The notes: generated by a model from the sequence alone, not told the origin. Positions 1 to 8,886 are shown, numbered from the stretch's first letter. The stretch is DNA of 64,000 nt from Bacteroidaceae bacterium (GCA_017503065.1 JAFVTT010000027.1:9991-73990), one strand, 5' to 3'. Numbers and translations: made by a program.

Positions 1-75
1 GCAAGCATTGTTATGTTACGACTGTATTTCATTTCTTTCCTCTTTTAATTATAATTAAGGTGTAAAAACTCAGAA

Positions 76-963
76 TTAAAAATTATAAGTGAAAGTTACT
101 CCGCTAAAGTCTTTATATGCAACTGGAGTAAATTGTAGATTTCGGGGCTTCACCACTACACGCCTGGCGCCAGGCGCCACAATGGCGTCAATCAAGTTAT
201 AAACATAGATGGCAGCAGCCACACCAATACAACAATTTCGTGCAGTCTCATAGTTGTCCATTTTTGCCTTGTATTGTCTAGCAAAGTTAGGTTGACTATG
301 CATTTTCGACTCATAAGTTGCGCGTTCGTTTTCGGTGAAAATTATGCCGCCAATAGTTGCCACCTCGGCAGCAAGAATAGTAAGACCTTTTGCAGTACTG
401 CCTTTATACATTTGACCCCAACCGGGACAAATAGCAGAACGCCATAAGCCCCGAGCACCATACTGAGTGGTACGACGGAAATCATCAAAATACGCATTAC
501 TACCTACATTGGATACAGCAAACAACGTGTATAATTTAAACACTCTGATGCCGTTTTCTGTATAGACTTCATAATATTCATCTACTTTTTCACAATAAAT
601 TCCAACAGTCTCGTCTTCCGATTTTACACGCAATACATACTTTTCATTCTCAGAATAATCAGATATATTCCCTCCTGACATAGTTGTATTTGACACACTT
701 TCTAATTCTTCCGAAGTCTGAATGTTGAATTCTCTTTTAACATAACGAGTCAATTCAGCACGAGCAAGTAACTGTGAAGAACTTAAGTCCTGACCATTGT
801 CAACAGATACAACCTTGAATGAATAAGTGTTATTTAATGCTTGGGGAGTTTTTTTCAACCAAGCAGGTCGCACTTTATCCGACTTTATCACAGAAAAGGC
901 GGAAAAAGGTACTGCTGTCATTACCAACAGCAGTACACTCATTCTCAACAAAAAAATCTTCAT
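76..963 (-). CDS. Exported DUF5683-like membrane protein
   Basis: A 295-residue protein with an N-terminal hydrophobic signal segment (about residues 5-24). The C-terminal half (about residues 170-270) carries a Trp/Gly-rich stretch, SAICPGWGQMYKG, followed by two hydrophobic segments; this arrangement is typical of the Bacteroidetes DUF5683 family, whose function is not known. The first half shows no domain I recognise. The start lies 5 bp downstream of the stop of the lipoprotein gene, so the two are almost certainly co-transcribed and may act together in the envelope. Function is unknown; the family assignment is from motif memory only. Confidence 0.75.
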   Translation of the reverse strand: MKIFLLRMSVLLLVMTAVPFSAFSVIKSDKVRPAWLKKTPQALNNTYSFKVVSVDNGQDLSSSQLLARAELTRYVKREFNIQTSEELESVSNTTMSGGNISDYSENEKYVLRVKSEDETVGIYCEKVDEYYEVYTENGIRVFKLYTLFAVSNVGSNAYFDDFRRTTQYGARGLWRSAICPGWGQMYKGSTAKGLTILAAEVATIGGIIFTENERATYESKMHSQPNFARQYKAKMDNYETARNCCIGVAAAIYVYNLIDAIVAPGARRVVVKPRNLQFTPVAYKDFSGVTFTYNF

Positions 964-968
964 GGTTA

Positions 969-1619
969 TTATTGCATTGTTGCACCTTTGTAATCACCCA
1001 TAGCCTCTTTAATCTCTTCCTGGAATTTCTTTTCATTGAAGTCTATGCGTGCCTTTTCCTCTTGAGTCAATTTTTCATTGAAAACCTTTGTGATCTTTGC
1101 AGCCATTTCAGCTACACTCTCTTGATATTCTACACATACATGAATTTCCCATTGATTATTAGGAGTTTTATAACGAGTCTTTTTCACGATGGGAGCACCT
1201 TTAATCAATTCCTTAGCCCATCCTGCCTCACGATCTCCTGCTCCTGCAGATTGGTCGGTTACATAAGCACTTGAAGCTTCATCAGCCGAGAAAAGTTCCT
1301 TTGCATCTGCATAATTCTTTGTGGCAGTTTCGACACACTGCTGTAACGCTCTTGCTAAATTAGCACGAGCATTCAACTGAGCTAAATTTGTAGCGGTAGC
1401 TACCTTGAAATGTGTTCCTACTCCAGAGGCTCTTTTGGCTGGAGCTTCAAACGCATAGTCATCACATGGTTCACTCGCTACAGCAATATTCTGCGAAATC
1501 TGATTATTATCAACCGGTACAGTTGTTGCTACAGGAACATAAGTCACTTGCTTAGAACCACCGCATGATTGAATTAACACCGCTAATGCAATCATTCCTA
1601 AAACAGAAAACTTTTTCAT
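969..1619 (-). CDS. LPP20-like lipoprotein
   Basis: A 216-residue protein with a lipoprotein signal (lipobox LIQSC, Cys at about residue 19) followed by a domain with a charged helix pattern. The stretch ATATNLAQLNARANLARAL resembles the LPP20/LPP-type lipoprotein family, in which a conserved Ala/Arg helix is typical. It is first gene of a two-gene operon with the DUF5683-like protein. The only good promoter element I see lies about 310 bp upstream (TAAATTTG on the minus strand at 1933-1940), implying a long leader. Cellular role unknown. Confidence 0.7.
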   Translation of the reverse strand: MKKFSVLGMIALAVLIQSCGGSKQVTYVPVATTVPVDNNQISQNIAVASEPCDDYAFEAPAKRASGVGTHFKVATATNLAQLNARANLARALQQCVETATKNYADAKELFSADEASSAYVTDQSAGAGDREAGWAKELIKGAPIVKKTRYKTPNNQWEIHVCVEYQESVAEMAAKITKVFNEKLTQEEKARIDFNEKKFQEEIKEAMGDYKGATMQ

Positions 1620-2259
1620 AACTAAAAATGTTTTGCTATCCCAATCCCCTAAAGAAAGCTGTTTATATATAAATAAGGTGTGGGAACTATATCTGCCTTA
1701 TCCTAATATCTGGCTTCTCGCATTGCCAATGGAACAGATAAGACAATAGCCCACACCAATATGACAATAACCCACACCTATTGTGACGGGTATGTATCAA
1801 ATGATGTGGTGCTACTGCTATCATCTTCGTTCCATTCAAACTTTGCGAGAATTTGATATTAGAAGATAATTTCAATAACACCTTTTCGTTAAAGTCATTC
1901 TGCACCACCGCTGCAGTTGCTGAACGATGGTGCAAATTTAGCAAAAAGATGTGATATATAGACTTAGAAACTGAAAAATATTACTTTATGATAGTCTTTT
2001 GTCGTTTGCTATTATAAATATATTCTATTTCTGCAAATTGTATAGTAAACACTAAAAACACTCATTTAATGGATGTGTGCCGTTGCTTAATATATTGATT
2101 TTGATACAAATCATAAAGACTGATGCTTTCATATAATTTTGGTTGACTTCTTGGTTGACTTTTCGCGTCAACCATAGCGTCAACCGGAGGAAAGCATCAA
2201 TGATTTACAAAAAGAAAAAAGCATCAGTAACTGATTCAGTACTAACGCTTTTTCTTAGG
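1620..2259. other. Intergenic leader region, no supported gene
   Basis: AT-rich stretch between the lipoprotein gene and tRNA-Pro. A minus-strand TAAATTTG lies at 1933-1940 and could start a leader of about 300 nt. Within that leader, AATAAGGTGTGGG (about 1671-1683) and CCCACACCTATT (about 1770-1781) are inverted repeats able to pair at long range, with a third CCCACACC copy between them. A small minus-strand open frame (1687-1944) has no recognisable features and I do not call it. Confidence 0.5.
1933..1940 (-). promoter_or_regulatory. Promoter -7 element of the LPP20/DUF5683 operon
   Basis: TAAATTTG on the minus strand fits the Bacteroidetes TAnnTTTG consensus. No clear TTTG -33 element is visible at the usual distance, so this is moderate evidence. 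Confidence 0.45.
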
Positions 2260-2332
2260 TCGGGATGACAAGACTCGAACTTGCGACCTCGCGCCCCCCA
2301 GACGTGTGCGCTACCAACTGCGCTACATCCCG
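2260..2332 (-). tRNA. tRNA-Pro (GGG)
   Basis: On the minus strand a 73-nt cloverleaf can be drawn: acceptor CGGGATG/CATCCCG, D arm GCGC...GCGC, anticodon loop CTGGGGG giving anticodon GGG, T arm GCAAG-TTCGAGT-CTTGT, discriminator A. The C1-G72 end is typical for proline tRNAs. The anticodon stem has one A-C mismatch at its second pair. CCA is not encoded. It diverges from aroA. Confidence 0.93.
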
Positions 2333-2389
2333 TTCCTTTATGTTTTGTGCTCCCGATTTCTCGTTTGCGATGCAAAGGTATGACTTTAT

Positions 2390-2421
2390 TTTGTATTCTC
2401 CAAATAATTTTTGTAATTTTG
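2390..2421 (+). promoter_or_regulatory. aroA promoter
   Basis: TTTG at 2390-2393 and TAATTTTG at 2414-2421 are separated by 20 bp, an excellent match to the Bacteroidetes vegetative promoter. Transcription would begin near 2428, which excludes the in-frame ATG codons further upstream as starts of aroA. Confidence 0.75.
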
Positions 2422-2447
2422 CACGTAAAATAAGGAAAATTCTCCAG

Positions 2448-3695
2448 GTGAACGTGAAAATACGGATATTTGCTCCGGGTATCTTGCATGCGGAAATAAA
2501 ATTGCCGGCAAGCAAGAGTATCAGCAACAGGGCATTAGTAATACTGGCTTTAAGTGGTGGCACCGGGCCAATAGACAATGTGTCCGATTGCGACGACAGC
2601 CGTGTGGTGCAGGATGCATTGCGGCACATGCCACCGGTAATAGACATAAAGGCTGCCGGTACCGCCATGCGCTTCATGACCTCGTTTCTGGCAACGGTTT
2701 CGGGTGAGCACGTTATAACCGGCACGGAACGCATGCGCAACCGCCCCATTGCGGTACTCGTTGATGCGCTAAGGTCTTTGGGTGCAGACATCCGCTATGA
2801 AGAGAAGGATGGTTTCCCACCGCTCAGAATACGCGGCAGGGAGTTGGCGGGAGGCAGGATTTCATTGCCCGGAAATGTCAGCAGCCAGTATATAAGTTCC
2901 CTGCTGATGGTTGCCCCCACACTAAGGCAAGGACTTGTTCTGGAACTGACGGGAGAGGTGATAAGCCGTCCGTACATAGACATGACACTGGCCATCATGC
3001 GCCAGTTCGGCGCCAAGGCTCAGTGGAACGGCGAAAGGGAAATCCGCGTGGAGGCGGTGCCCTATTCCCACATACCTTATTATATAGAGAGCGACTGGAG
3101 TGCCGCTTCATACTGGTATGAAATGGTGGCGCTGTCCGGTGACGATGAGGCGGAGGTTGTGCTTCCGGGCCTTTTCCGAGACAGCCTCCAGGGCGATTCG
3201 GCCGTGGCTGAACTGTTCTCACACCTTGGCGTGGAGACAAAGCATGACGGCAATTCCGTCTACCTTGCCAAGAAGGCGTGCGATAGCGAGCCGTTTGTAT
3301 GCAATATGGTCAACCAGCCGGACCTGGCACAAACCGTAGCGGTGACATGCTGCATGCTGGGAAAACACTTCCGCATCTCCGGTTTGCAGACACTCAGGAT
3401 AAAGGAGACCGACCGCATAGCGGCATTGCAGAAGGAATTGGGCAAGTTGGGTTATCTGATTGGCGTGGAGGGAGACGACACCCTGTTCTGGAACGGGGAG
3501 ACGGGTACGGACACGACGGGTACGGAAGACATTGCCATTGACACCTACGAGGACCACCGCATGGCCATGGCCTTTGCCCCCGTGGCACTGAAACGAGATA
3601 GCATTACAATAAACAATCCGGAGGTAGTAAGCAAGTCCTACCCCTCATTCTGGGAGGACATGAAGAAGGCCGGATTCAAACTGGCACGAGTATGA
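2448..3695 (+). CDS. aroA: 3-phosphoshikimate 1-carboxyvinyltransferase (EPSP synthase)
   Basis: Catalyses transfer of the enolpyruvyl group of phosphoenolpyruvate to shikimate-3-phosphate in the chorismate pathway. With a GTG start at 2448 the protein is 415 residues, the normal size. The open frame extends upstream to 2265 but that part runs through the promoter and overlaps the tRNA, so it is not coding. A purine-rich AAGGAAAA lies about 10 bp upstream of the GTG; GTG at 2454 is the alternative. Visible signatures are LPASKSISNRAL (Lys about residue 23), GTAMRF and, near the C-terminus, DHRMAMAFAPVAL. The stop overlaps the start of the following small gene by 4 bp. Confidence 0.93.
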   Translation: MNVKIRIFAPGILHAEIKLPASKSISNRALVILALSGGTGPIDNVSDCDDSRVVQDALRHMPPVIDIKAAGTAMRFMTSFLATVSGEHVITGTERMRNRPIAVLVDALRSLGADIRYEEKDGFPPLRIRGRELAGGRISLPGNVSSQYISSLLMVAPTLRQGLVLELTGEVISRPYIDMTLAIMRQFGAKAQWNGEREIRVEAVPYSHIPYYIESDWSAASYWYEMVALSGDDEAEVVLPGLFRDSLQGDSAVAELFSHLGVETKHDGNSVYLAKKACDSEPFVCNMVNQPDLAQTVAVTCCMLGKHFRISGLQTLRIKETDRIAALQKELGKLGYLIGVEGDDTLFWNGETGTDTTGTEDIAIDTYEDHRMAMAFAPVALKRDSITINNPEVVSKSYPSFWEDMKKAGFKLARV

Positions 3696-4024
3696 GCGAC
3701 AAGGAAGTAACAGAAGGTGGCGACGGAGTGGTTATACCTGATGCCGAATGTTGCGGCATGCACGAGACATGCGAGAAGGACAGCCTTCTGGCAGCCGTGA
3801 GCAAGGATGTGGAATATTACGACGACGAAGAACTAGACCGCTTTCGCGGCATAGCCTCCGACGAGTTCCTGCCTCCTGAAATAGAAGAATTCCGCTATGT
3901 CCTCTACACCATGCGCGAGGACGAGGTGGCCGGGTGGGTACGCTCCCTGCAACTGCGCCAGGTGGAGTTGCCCGACGAGCTGAAGGACGAAGTTTTCCTG
4001 ATAATCGGCGAGCGCCGGCAATAA
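3692..4024 (+). CDS. Small acidic conserved protein downstream of aroA
   Basis: A 110-residue acidic protein starting in an ATGA overlap with the aroA stop, so translationally coupled to it. No signal peptide or membrane segment. The C-terminal half (about residues 55-108) is predicted helical, with patterns such as EIEEFRYVLYTMREDEVAGWVRSLQL. I recognise it only as a protein often found between aroA and the porW-like gene in Bacteroidales. Function unknown. Confidence 0.8.
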   Translation: MSDKEVTEGGDGVVIPDAECCGMHETCEKDSLLAAVSKDVEYYDDEELDRFRGIASDEFLPPEIEEFRYVLYTMREDEVAGWVRSLQLRQVELPDELKDEVFLIIGERRQ

Positions 4025-4155
4025 ACAGACAGGGAAGTACGTTATAGTTAAGGCGGCTGACGATTAGCGATTAACGGACGTGTCCCTACAATATACCACC
4101 AGAAACAATCCTCCCAACCCATAGGGGAACGAATGGACAAACCTTTAAGACACAG

Positions 4156-7056
4156 ATGACAGGAAATGCAATGAAGTCATGGTTACTGGCGGCAGTATCC
4201 GTACTTGCCCTCGTGTCGTGTTCTACAAAGAAGAACACGCCCATGACTCGTTTCTACCATTCCATGACGGCCCATTATAATATAATGTATAATGGAGAGG
4301 TGGCCTTCGAGAAGGGACAGGATGCACAGACCGACGGCCACAGGGATGACTACAATAGCCTGCTCCCCATGTACATCAGCACCAACAAGAGCACTGCCGG
4401 CATGGGCAAGGGCAACTATGCCACCGCCATAGAGAAGTGCGAGAAGGCCATAAAACTGCACAGCATCAAGAAGAAGCCCAAACTGAAGCCCGGTCAGAAG
4501 CGCACCCAGGAAATGAAGGATTACCTTGCGCGCAAGGAGTTTAACCCATATCTGTGGCGTGCATGGATGATGATGGGCGAAAGCCAGTTCAACAGGGGTG
4601 AGTTCATAGAGGCGGCTTCGACATTCAACTACACCATACGCCTCTACTCCACACAACCGGAAGTGGCCAACCTGGCCCGTGCGTGGCTGGCCCGGTGCTA
4701 TGTGGCATTGGATTGGCCTTACGATGCCGAGGATGTGCTGCGCAAGATGCAGAGGGACAGCCTTGACTTCAGGACCCAGCAGCAGTACGACAACAGCCGT
4801 GCGGCATGGCTCATACAGACAGGGCAGTACGAGGAGGCCATACCCTTGCTCAAGAAGACCATCGGCAGGCAAAAGGGCAGCATAGCCCGCGCCCGCCTCA
4901 ACTTCCTGCTCGGGCAGTTGTGCCGCGAAACGGGACAGCGCGAGGAGGCATACGATGCCCTGAAGAAGGTTATCCGGGCCAACCCACCCTATGAGATGAG
5001 CCTCAATGCCCGTGTACTCCAGTCGGAAATGGCCAGCACCACGCAGACACGCAAGATGATACGCAAGTTGCAGCGCATGGCCAAGAGCGGCAAGAACAAG
5101 GAGTATGCCGACCAGATTTACCTGGCCATAGGCAACATATACCTGAATGCAGGGGATTCCCTGCGCTGCACCTATGCCTGGGAGGATGGTCTGAAGGAGA
5201 GCAAGGGCGGAAGTGCCAAGGCTACATTGCTCTTGCGTCTGGCCACTCTGTACTGGGAACAGGAGGACTATGCAGAGGCGGCACGCTGCTACAAGGAGTG
5301 CCTTTCCTCTCTGGACAAGGAGCACGACGAATACAAGGAGGTGGAGCAAAGGGCAAAGTCGCTGGAGGGCCTTGCCGAACCTCTTGCCGACATAGAACTG
5401 CAGGACAGCCTGCAACTTCTGGCCAAGTTGCCCGAGGCCGAGCGGGTGGCTGTTGCCGAACGCCTGGCAAAGGAATACATCAAGAAGGAGGAGGAGGAGG
5501 CAAAGCGGAATGCCGCAAACGGCACTTCTGGCAACAATGCAATGGTTTCCCAAGGTACTGCCCAGCAACAAAGCCAGAACGCCAACAGGCAGATGGAGCA
5601 GGACAAATCCGGGCAGGGCTGGTATTTCAGCAACCCCAATACCGTGCTCCAGGGCAAGAACGCCTTCTTCCGCAAGTGGGGCAAACGCAGGAACACCGAC
5701 TACTGGCGATGGGCCGACAAGAGCGGTTTTGCCGTGGACGGAGAGATGCCCGAGGGACTGGCTGAACTGATGGAGGCCGAGGAAGGGGAAGACACCGGCA
5801 CTGACTATGAGGAAGAGGAACTCAACGACAGCGTGGAGAACGACCCCAGAAACAAGGCCTTCTACCTGAAGCAGATACCCGTAACGGAGGAGCAGATGGC
5901 CGCATCACACCAGATACTGAGCGACGCCCTGTTCCAGGTCGGCGTGTTGGAGCAGGAGAGACTTGGCAACTTCCCCCTGGCACGCAAGACCTTGCTCCGA
6001 TTCATTGGAGACTATCCCGAGCACGAAAAGGTTGCCGATGCCTGCTACCACCTTTTCCTGATAGGCGGACGTATGGGCTTGACGGAGGAGTCCGGCTATT
6101 ACCGCCAGAAGGTGGTGAGCGAATATCCGGACAATGCCTATGCCCAGTTGCTGGCAAACCCCAGATACGAACTCATTGCACGCGGAGGCCGCCATCTCGA
6201 GGACTCCATCTATGCCGCTGCCTACACGTCGTATCTGAAGAACGACTACGAGCACGTAAAGGAAAGTTATGCCTTCTCCACCGAGAACTACCCGGAGGGC
6301 AGGCACAGGGCACGGTTCATGTTTGTCCATGCCATGAGCCAACTGTATTCCGGAGACAGGGACGGTTTCCTTGCCTCGCTCAAGGAACTGACGGAGAAAT
6401 ACTCCTCGGAGGAAATAGCCAAACTGGCAGCCGAGATAATGAAGGGGATAAACGAGGGACGCCTGCTGAACGATGAGCGCTGGGAGGCCAGCGACATCTG
6501 GGCAAGGCGGGGCAGTGCCGCCTCATCGGACAGCACCGCCACGGCCGACACGCTGAAGGCTGACCGCCTGGGCAAGTTCGCCTTCGTACTGGCCTACCCC
6601 AAGGGAGCGTTGGACGAGGACCAACTGCTCTTCGAGGTGGCACGCTACAACTTCACCTCCTTTATGGTGCGCAACTTCGACCTGGAGATAAGCGACCTGG
6701 GCGACATCAGCATGCTGGCCGTGAAGGGCTTCGTCAGTTACGACGAGGTGCATGCCTATGTGCAGGATTTGTATTCCGACAAACACATGGCCACCATACT
6801 GGAGGGCATACGCACATTGCTTATACTGGAGGACAACCTCAATCTCCTGGGCACGAAGTACAGTTTCGAGGACTACAGCAAGTTCTATGACGAGAACTTC
6901 GCCCCCATACAGATACCCGAGGAACTACGCATAGACAACGGCACGGTAATCCGTGGTGAGGACGAGGTAGACTATTCCGAGGAGGAGGAAGAAGCCCCCG
7001 ACCAGGAAGAGGAACAACTGGAAGAAGACGAAGACGACTTCCCCTTCGGATTCTGA
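4156..7056 (+). CDS. porW: PorW/SprE-like TPR lipoprotein
   Basis: A 966-residue protein with a lipoprotein signal (lipobox LALVSC; Cys 22, or Cys 17 if the ATG at 4171 is used). The opening FYHSMTAHYNIMYNGEVAFEKG and the following tetratricopeptide repeats are typical of PorW (Porphyromonas) / SprE (Flavobacterium), an outer-membrane lipoprotein linked to type IX secretion and gliding. The region around residues 450-560 is low-complexity, and the C-terminus is strongly acidic (runs of Glu/Asp ending DDFPFGF). It is followed, after a repeat-filled gap, by a porX-like gene, the expected neighbour. Many Bacteroidales without a full type IX system keep a homologue, so the name gives ancestry rather than proven function. 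Confidence 0.82.
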   Translation: MTGNAMKSWLLAAVSVLALVSCSTKKNTPMTRFYHSMTAHYNIMYNGEVAFEKGQDAQTDGHRDDYNSLLPMYISTNKSTAGMGKGNYATAIEKCEKAIKLHSIKKKPKLKPGQKRTQEMKDYLARKEFNPYLWRAWMMMGESQFNRGEFIEAASTFNYTIRLYSTQPEVANLARAWLARCYVALDWPYDAEDVLRKMQRDSLDFRTQQQYDNSRAAWLIQTGQYEEAIPLLKKTIGRQKGSIARARLNFLLGQLCRETGQREEAYDALKKVIRANPPYEMSLNARVLQSEMASTTQTRKMIRKLQRMAKSGKNKEYADQIYLAIGNIYLNAGDSLRCTYAWEDGLKESKGGSAKATLLLRLATLYWEQEDYAEAARCYKECLSSLDKEHDEYKEVEQRAKSLEGLAEPLADIELQDSLQLLAKLPEAERVAVAERLAKEYIKKEEEEAKRNAANGTSGNNAMVSQGTAQQQSQNANRQMEQDKSGQGWYFSNPNTVLQGKNAFFRKWGKRRNTDYWRWADKSGFAVDGEMPEGLAELMEAEEGEDTGTDYEEEELNDSVENDPRNKAFYLKQIPVTEEQMAASHQILSDALFQVGVLEQERLGNFPLARKTLLRFIGDYPEHEKVADACYHLFLIGGRMGLTEESGYYRQKVVSEYPDNAYAQLLANPRYELIARGGRHLEDSIYAAAYTSYLKNDYEHVKESYAFSTENYPEGRHRARFMFVHAMSQLYSGDRDGFLASLKELTEKYSSEEIAKLAAEIMKGINEGRLLNDERWEASDIWARRGSAASSDSTATADTLKADRLGKFAFVLAYPKGALDEDQLLFEVARYNFTSFMVRNFDLEISDLGDISMLAVKGFVSYDEVHAYVQDLYSDKHMATILEGIRTLLILEDNLNLLGTKYSFEDYSKFYDENFAPIQIPEELRIDNGTVIRGEDEVDYSEEEEEAPDQEEEQLEEDEDDFPFGF

Positions 7057-7143
7057 GAACGGAAATCTGCGAGTAAGCGAGAGCAATCAAACTTGTTTGA
7101 ATTGCCGAGCGGAAGCAGATTCGACGGAGTCAAAACGGAAAAC
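7057..7143 (+). repeat. Dispersed 3'-flank repeat, copy 1
   Basis: Begins at the base after the porW stop codon. It has an outer inverted repeat AATCTGC (7064-7070) / GCAGATT (7115-7121), the blocks AAGCGAGAGCA and TGCCGAGC, an inner palindrome CAAAC-TT-GTTTG, and ends with AAAACGGAAAAC. The same blocks recur at 13280-13372 and 63786-63893, each time just 3' of a plus-strand gene. Confidence 0.75.
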
Positions 7144-7151
7144 GGAAAACT

Positions 7152-7203
7152 TCGGAGTCCTCGGAGAACTCGGAGTCCTCGGAGTATTCAGAGTATTCAG
7201 ACC
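7152..7203. repeat. 9-bp tandem array (TCGGAGTCC type)
   Basis: Six consecutive 9-bp units without indels: TCGGAGTCC, TCGGAGAAC, TCGGAGTCC, TCGGAGTAT, TCAGAGTAT and a truncated TCAGACC. It lies between the porW-like and porX-like genes. Slippage or unequal exchange is the likely origin. Confidence 0.85.
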
Positions 7204-7217
7204 TCATCCGCTCCTCT

Positions 7218-7249
7218 CTACCCCTAGGGGTAGTCCCCCGTAGGGGGGA
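7218..7249. repeat. Adjacent GC-rich palindromes
   Basis: CTACCCCTAGGGGTAG (7218-7233) is a perfect palindrome and is followed at once by TCCCCC-gta-GGGGGGA (7234-7249). Neither has a T-run after it on the plus strand, so a terminator role is uncertain. Confidence 0.55.
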
Positions 7250-7260
7250 GGGGGTATGAT

Positions 7261-7311
7261 ATAACCGCTCATCCGCTCATCCGCTCCCCGCTAACCGCTA
7301 ACCGCTAAAAC
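7261..7311. repeat. 7/8-bp CCGCT tandem array upstream of porX
   Basis: Units CATCCGCT, CATCCGCT, CCCCGCT, AACCGCT, AACCGCT follow each other and end a few bases before the porX-like start. A related array precedes the second yitT gene (13381-13435). Confidence 0.7.
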
Positions 7312-7320
7312 AAAGACATT

Positions 7321-8886
7321 ATGGCATACAGACTCTTATGGGTTGACGACGAGATAGACCTGCTCAAGGCGCACATGCTCTTTCTGGAAAAGAAAGGCTA
7401 CGATGTGGACACCGCCAGCAACGGTTATGACGCACTGGACATGTGCCAGAAGGAGAACTACGACCTCATCCTTCTGGACGAGAACATGCCTGGCCTGAGC
7501 GGATTGGAAACCCTCTCCCGCATAAAGGACCTGCACCCCACGGTACCCGTGGTGATGGTCACGAAGAGCGAGGAGGAGGACATCATGAACCAGGCCATCG
7601 GGGCAAAGATATCCGACTACCTCATCAAACCCGTCAATCCCACACAGATACTTCTTTCACTCAAGAAGAACATACACAGCCGAGAAATAGTCAGCGAGGC
7701 CACGCAGACGGCCTACCAGCAGAACTTCGGACGGCTGAGCATGCAGATAAACGACTCACTCACCATGCAGGACTGGATGGACGTGTACCGCACACTGGTC
7801 CGCTGGGAACTGGAACTGCAGGACGTTGCCGCCGAGATGAAGGAGATGCTGGCCATGCAGAAACGCGAGGCAAACAACGAGTTCTGCAAGTTCGTGCGCA
7901 AGAACTACATGAAGTGGATGGAGACTCTGGTGCGCCACGAACAGGACGAAAAACGCCCCCTCATGAGCCCCGACATCTTCAAGACTCAGGTATTCCCCGC
8001 CCTGGACAAGGGCGAGAAGGTCTTCTTCATAGTCATAGACAACTTCCGATGGGACCAGTGGAAGATGCTTCAGCCCGAAATGGCAGAACTCTTCAACGTA
8101 GAGGAAAACATGTATTGCAGCATACTGCCCACGGCCACACAATATGCCCGAAACGCCATCTTCTCCGGGCTAATGCCCATAGAGATAGAGGCCATGTTCC
8201 CCGACCTCTGGGTCGACGAGGACTCCGAGCAGGGCAAGAACCTCAACGAATCCCCCATGGTGCGGACACAGTTGGAACGCTTCCGCCGACGCAACACATT
8301 CTCCTACCACAAGATAAACGACTCTGCCGGTGCCGAGAAGTTCGTGCAGCAACTGCCCACCCTCCTCCACAACGACCTCAACATCGTGGTGCTCAACTTC
8401 ATAGACATGCTCAGCCATGCCCGAACGGAAAGCCGCATGGTGCGCGAACTGGCCAACAGCGAGGCGGCATACCGCAGCATCACGCAGAGTTGGTTCCGCC
8501 ATTCGGCAGTGTCCGAACTCTTCCGCACGCTGGCATCCATGGATTGCCGCATAGTCCTGACCACCGACCACGGTTCCGTGCGTGCCAACAACCCCGTGAA
8601 AGTGGTGGGCGACAAGAACACCAACACCAACCTGCGCTACAAACTGGGCAAGAACCTTGCCTACAATGCCAAGGAGGTCTACGAAATCCGCGACCCCCGC
8701 AAGGCAGGCCTGCCAGCCCCCAACATCAGCACGGCCTACATCTTTGCCCAGAACCAGGACTTCCTTGCCTACCCCAACAACTACAACTACTACGTCCAGT
8801 ACTACCGCGACACCTTCCAGCACGGAGGCATCAGCCTGGAGGAGATGCTCGTCCCCCTGATTTCCCTGCAAGGCAAGAAAAGGTAA
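7321..8886 (+). CDS. porX: PorX-like response regulator with PglZ domain
   Basis: A 521-residue cytoplasmic protein, the usual length for PorX. Residues 1-120 are a receiver domain with the acidic pair DDE at 9-11, phosphoacceptor Asp 53 (LILLDENMPG) and conserved Lys in YLIKPVN. Instead of a DNA-binding domain, the remainder (about 160-521) is a PglZ/alkaline-phosphatase-like domain with VIDNFRWDQW, LPTATQYARNAIFSGLMP and TTDHGSVR, matching metal-ligand positions of that fold. In Porphyromonas and Flavobacterium PorX partners the kinase PorY and affects type IX secretion; here no porY is seen. Placed downstream of the porW-like gene, as in several Bacteroidetes. Confidence 0.9.
   Translation: MAYRLLWVDDEIDLLKAHMLFLEKKGYDVDTASNGYDALDMCQKENYDLILLDENMPGLSGLETLSRIKDLHPTVPVVMVTKSEEEDIMNQAIGAKISDYLIKPVNPTQILLSLKKNIHSREIVSEATQTAYQQNFGRLSMQINDSLTMQDWMDVYRTLVRWELELQDVAAEMKEMLAMQKREANNEFCKFVRKNYMKWMETLVRHEQDEKRPLMSPDIFKTQVFPALDKGEKVFFIVIDNFRWDQWKMLQPEMAELFNVEENMYCSILPTATQYARNAIFSGLMPIEIEAMFPDLWVDEDSEQGKNLNESPMVRTQLERFRRRNTFSYHKINDSAGAEKFVQQLPTLLHNDLNIVVLNFIDMLSHARTESRMVRELANSEAAYRSITQSWFRHSAVSELFRTLASMDCRIVLTTDHGSVRANNPVKVVGDKNTNTNLRYKLGKNLAYNAKEVYEIRDPRKAGLPAPNISTAYIFAQNQDFLAYPNNYNYYVQYYRDTFQHGGISLEEMLVPLISLQGKKR

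Noticed and set aside
1687..1944. An 85-codon minus-strand frame in the leader of the LPP20-like gene
   Set aside because: It contains the leader's repeats and overlaps the promoter box; no protein-like composition.
2265..2447. N-terminal extension of aroA
   Set aside because: It overlaps the tRNA-Pro gene and the promoter and adds 61 residues not found in EPSP synthases.
4183..5571. A 462-residue minus-strand frame opposite the porW-like gene
   Set aside because: A leucine-rich shadow of an amphipathic TPR protein; no motif, promoter or operon context.
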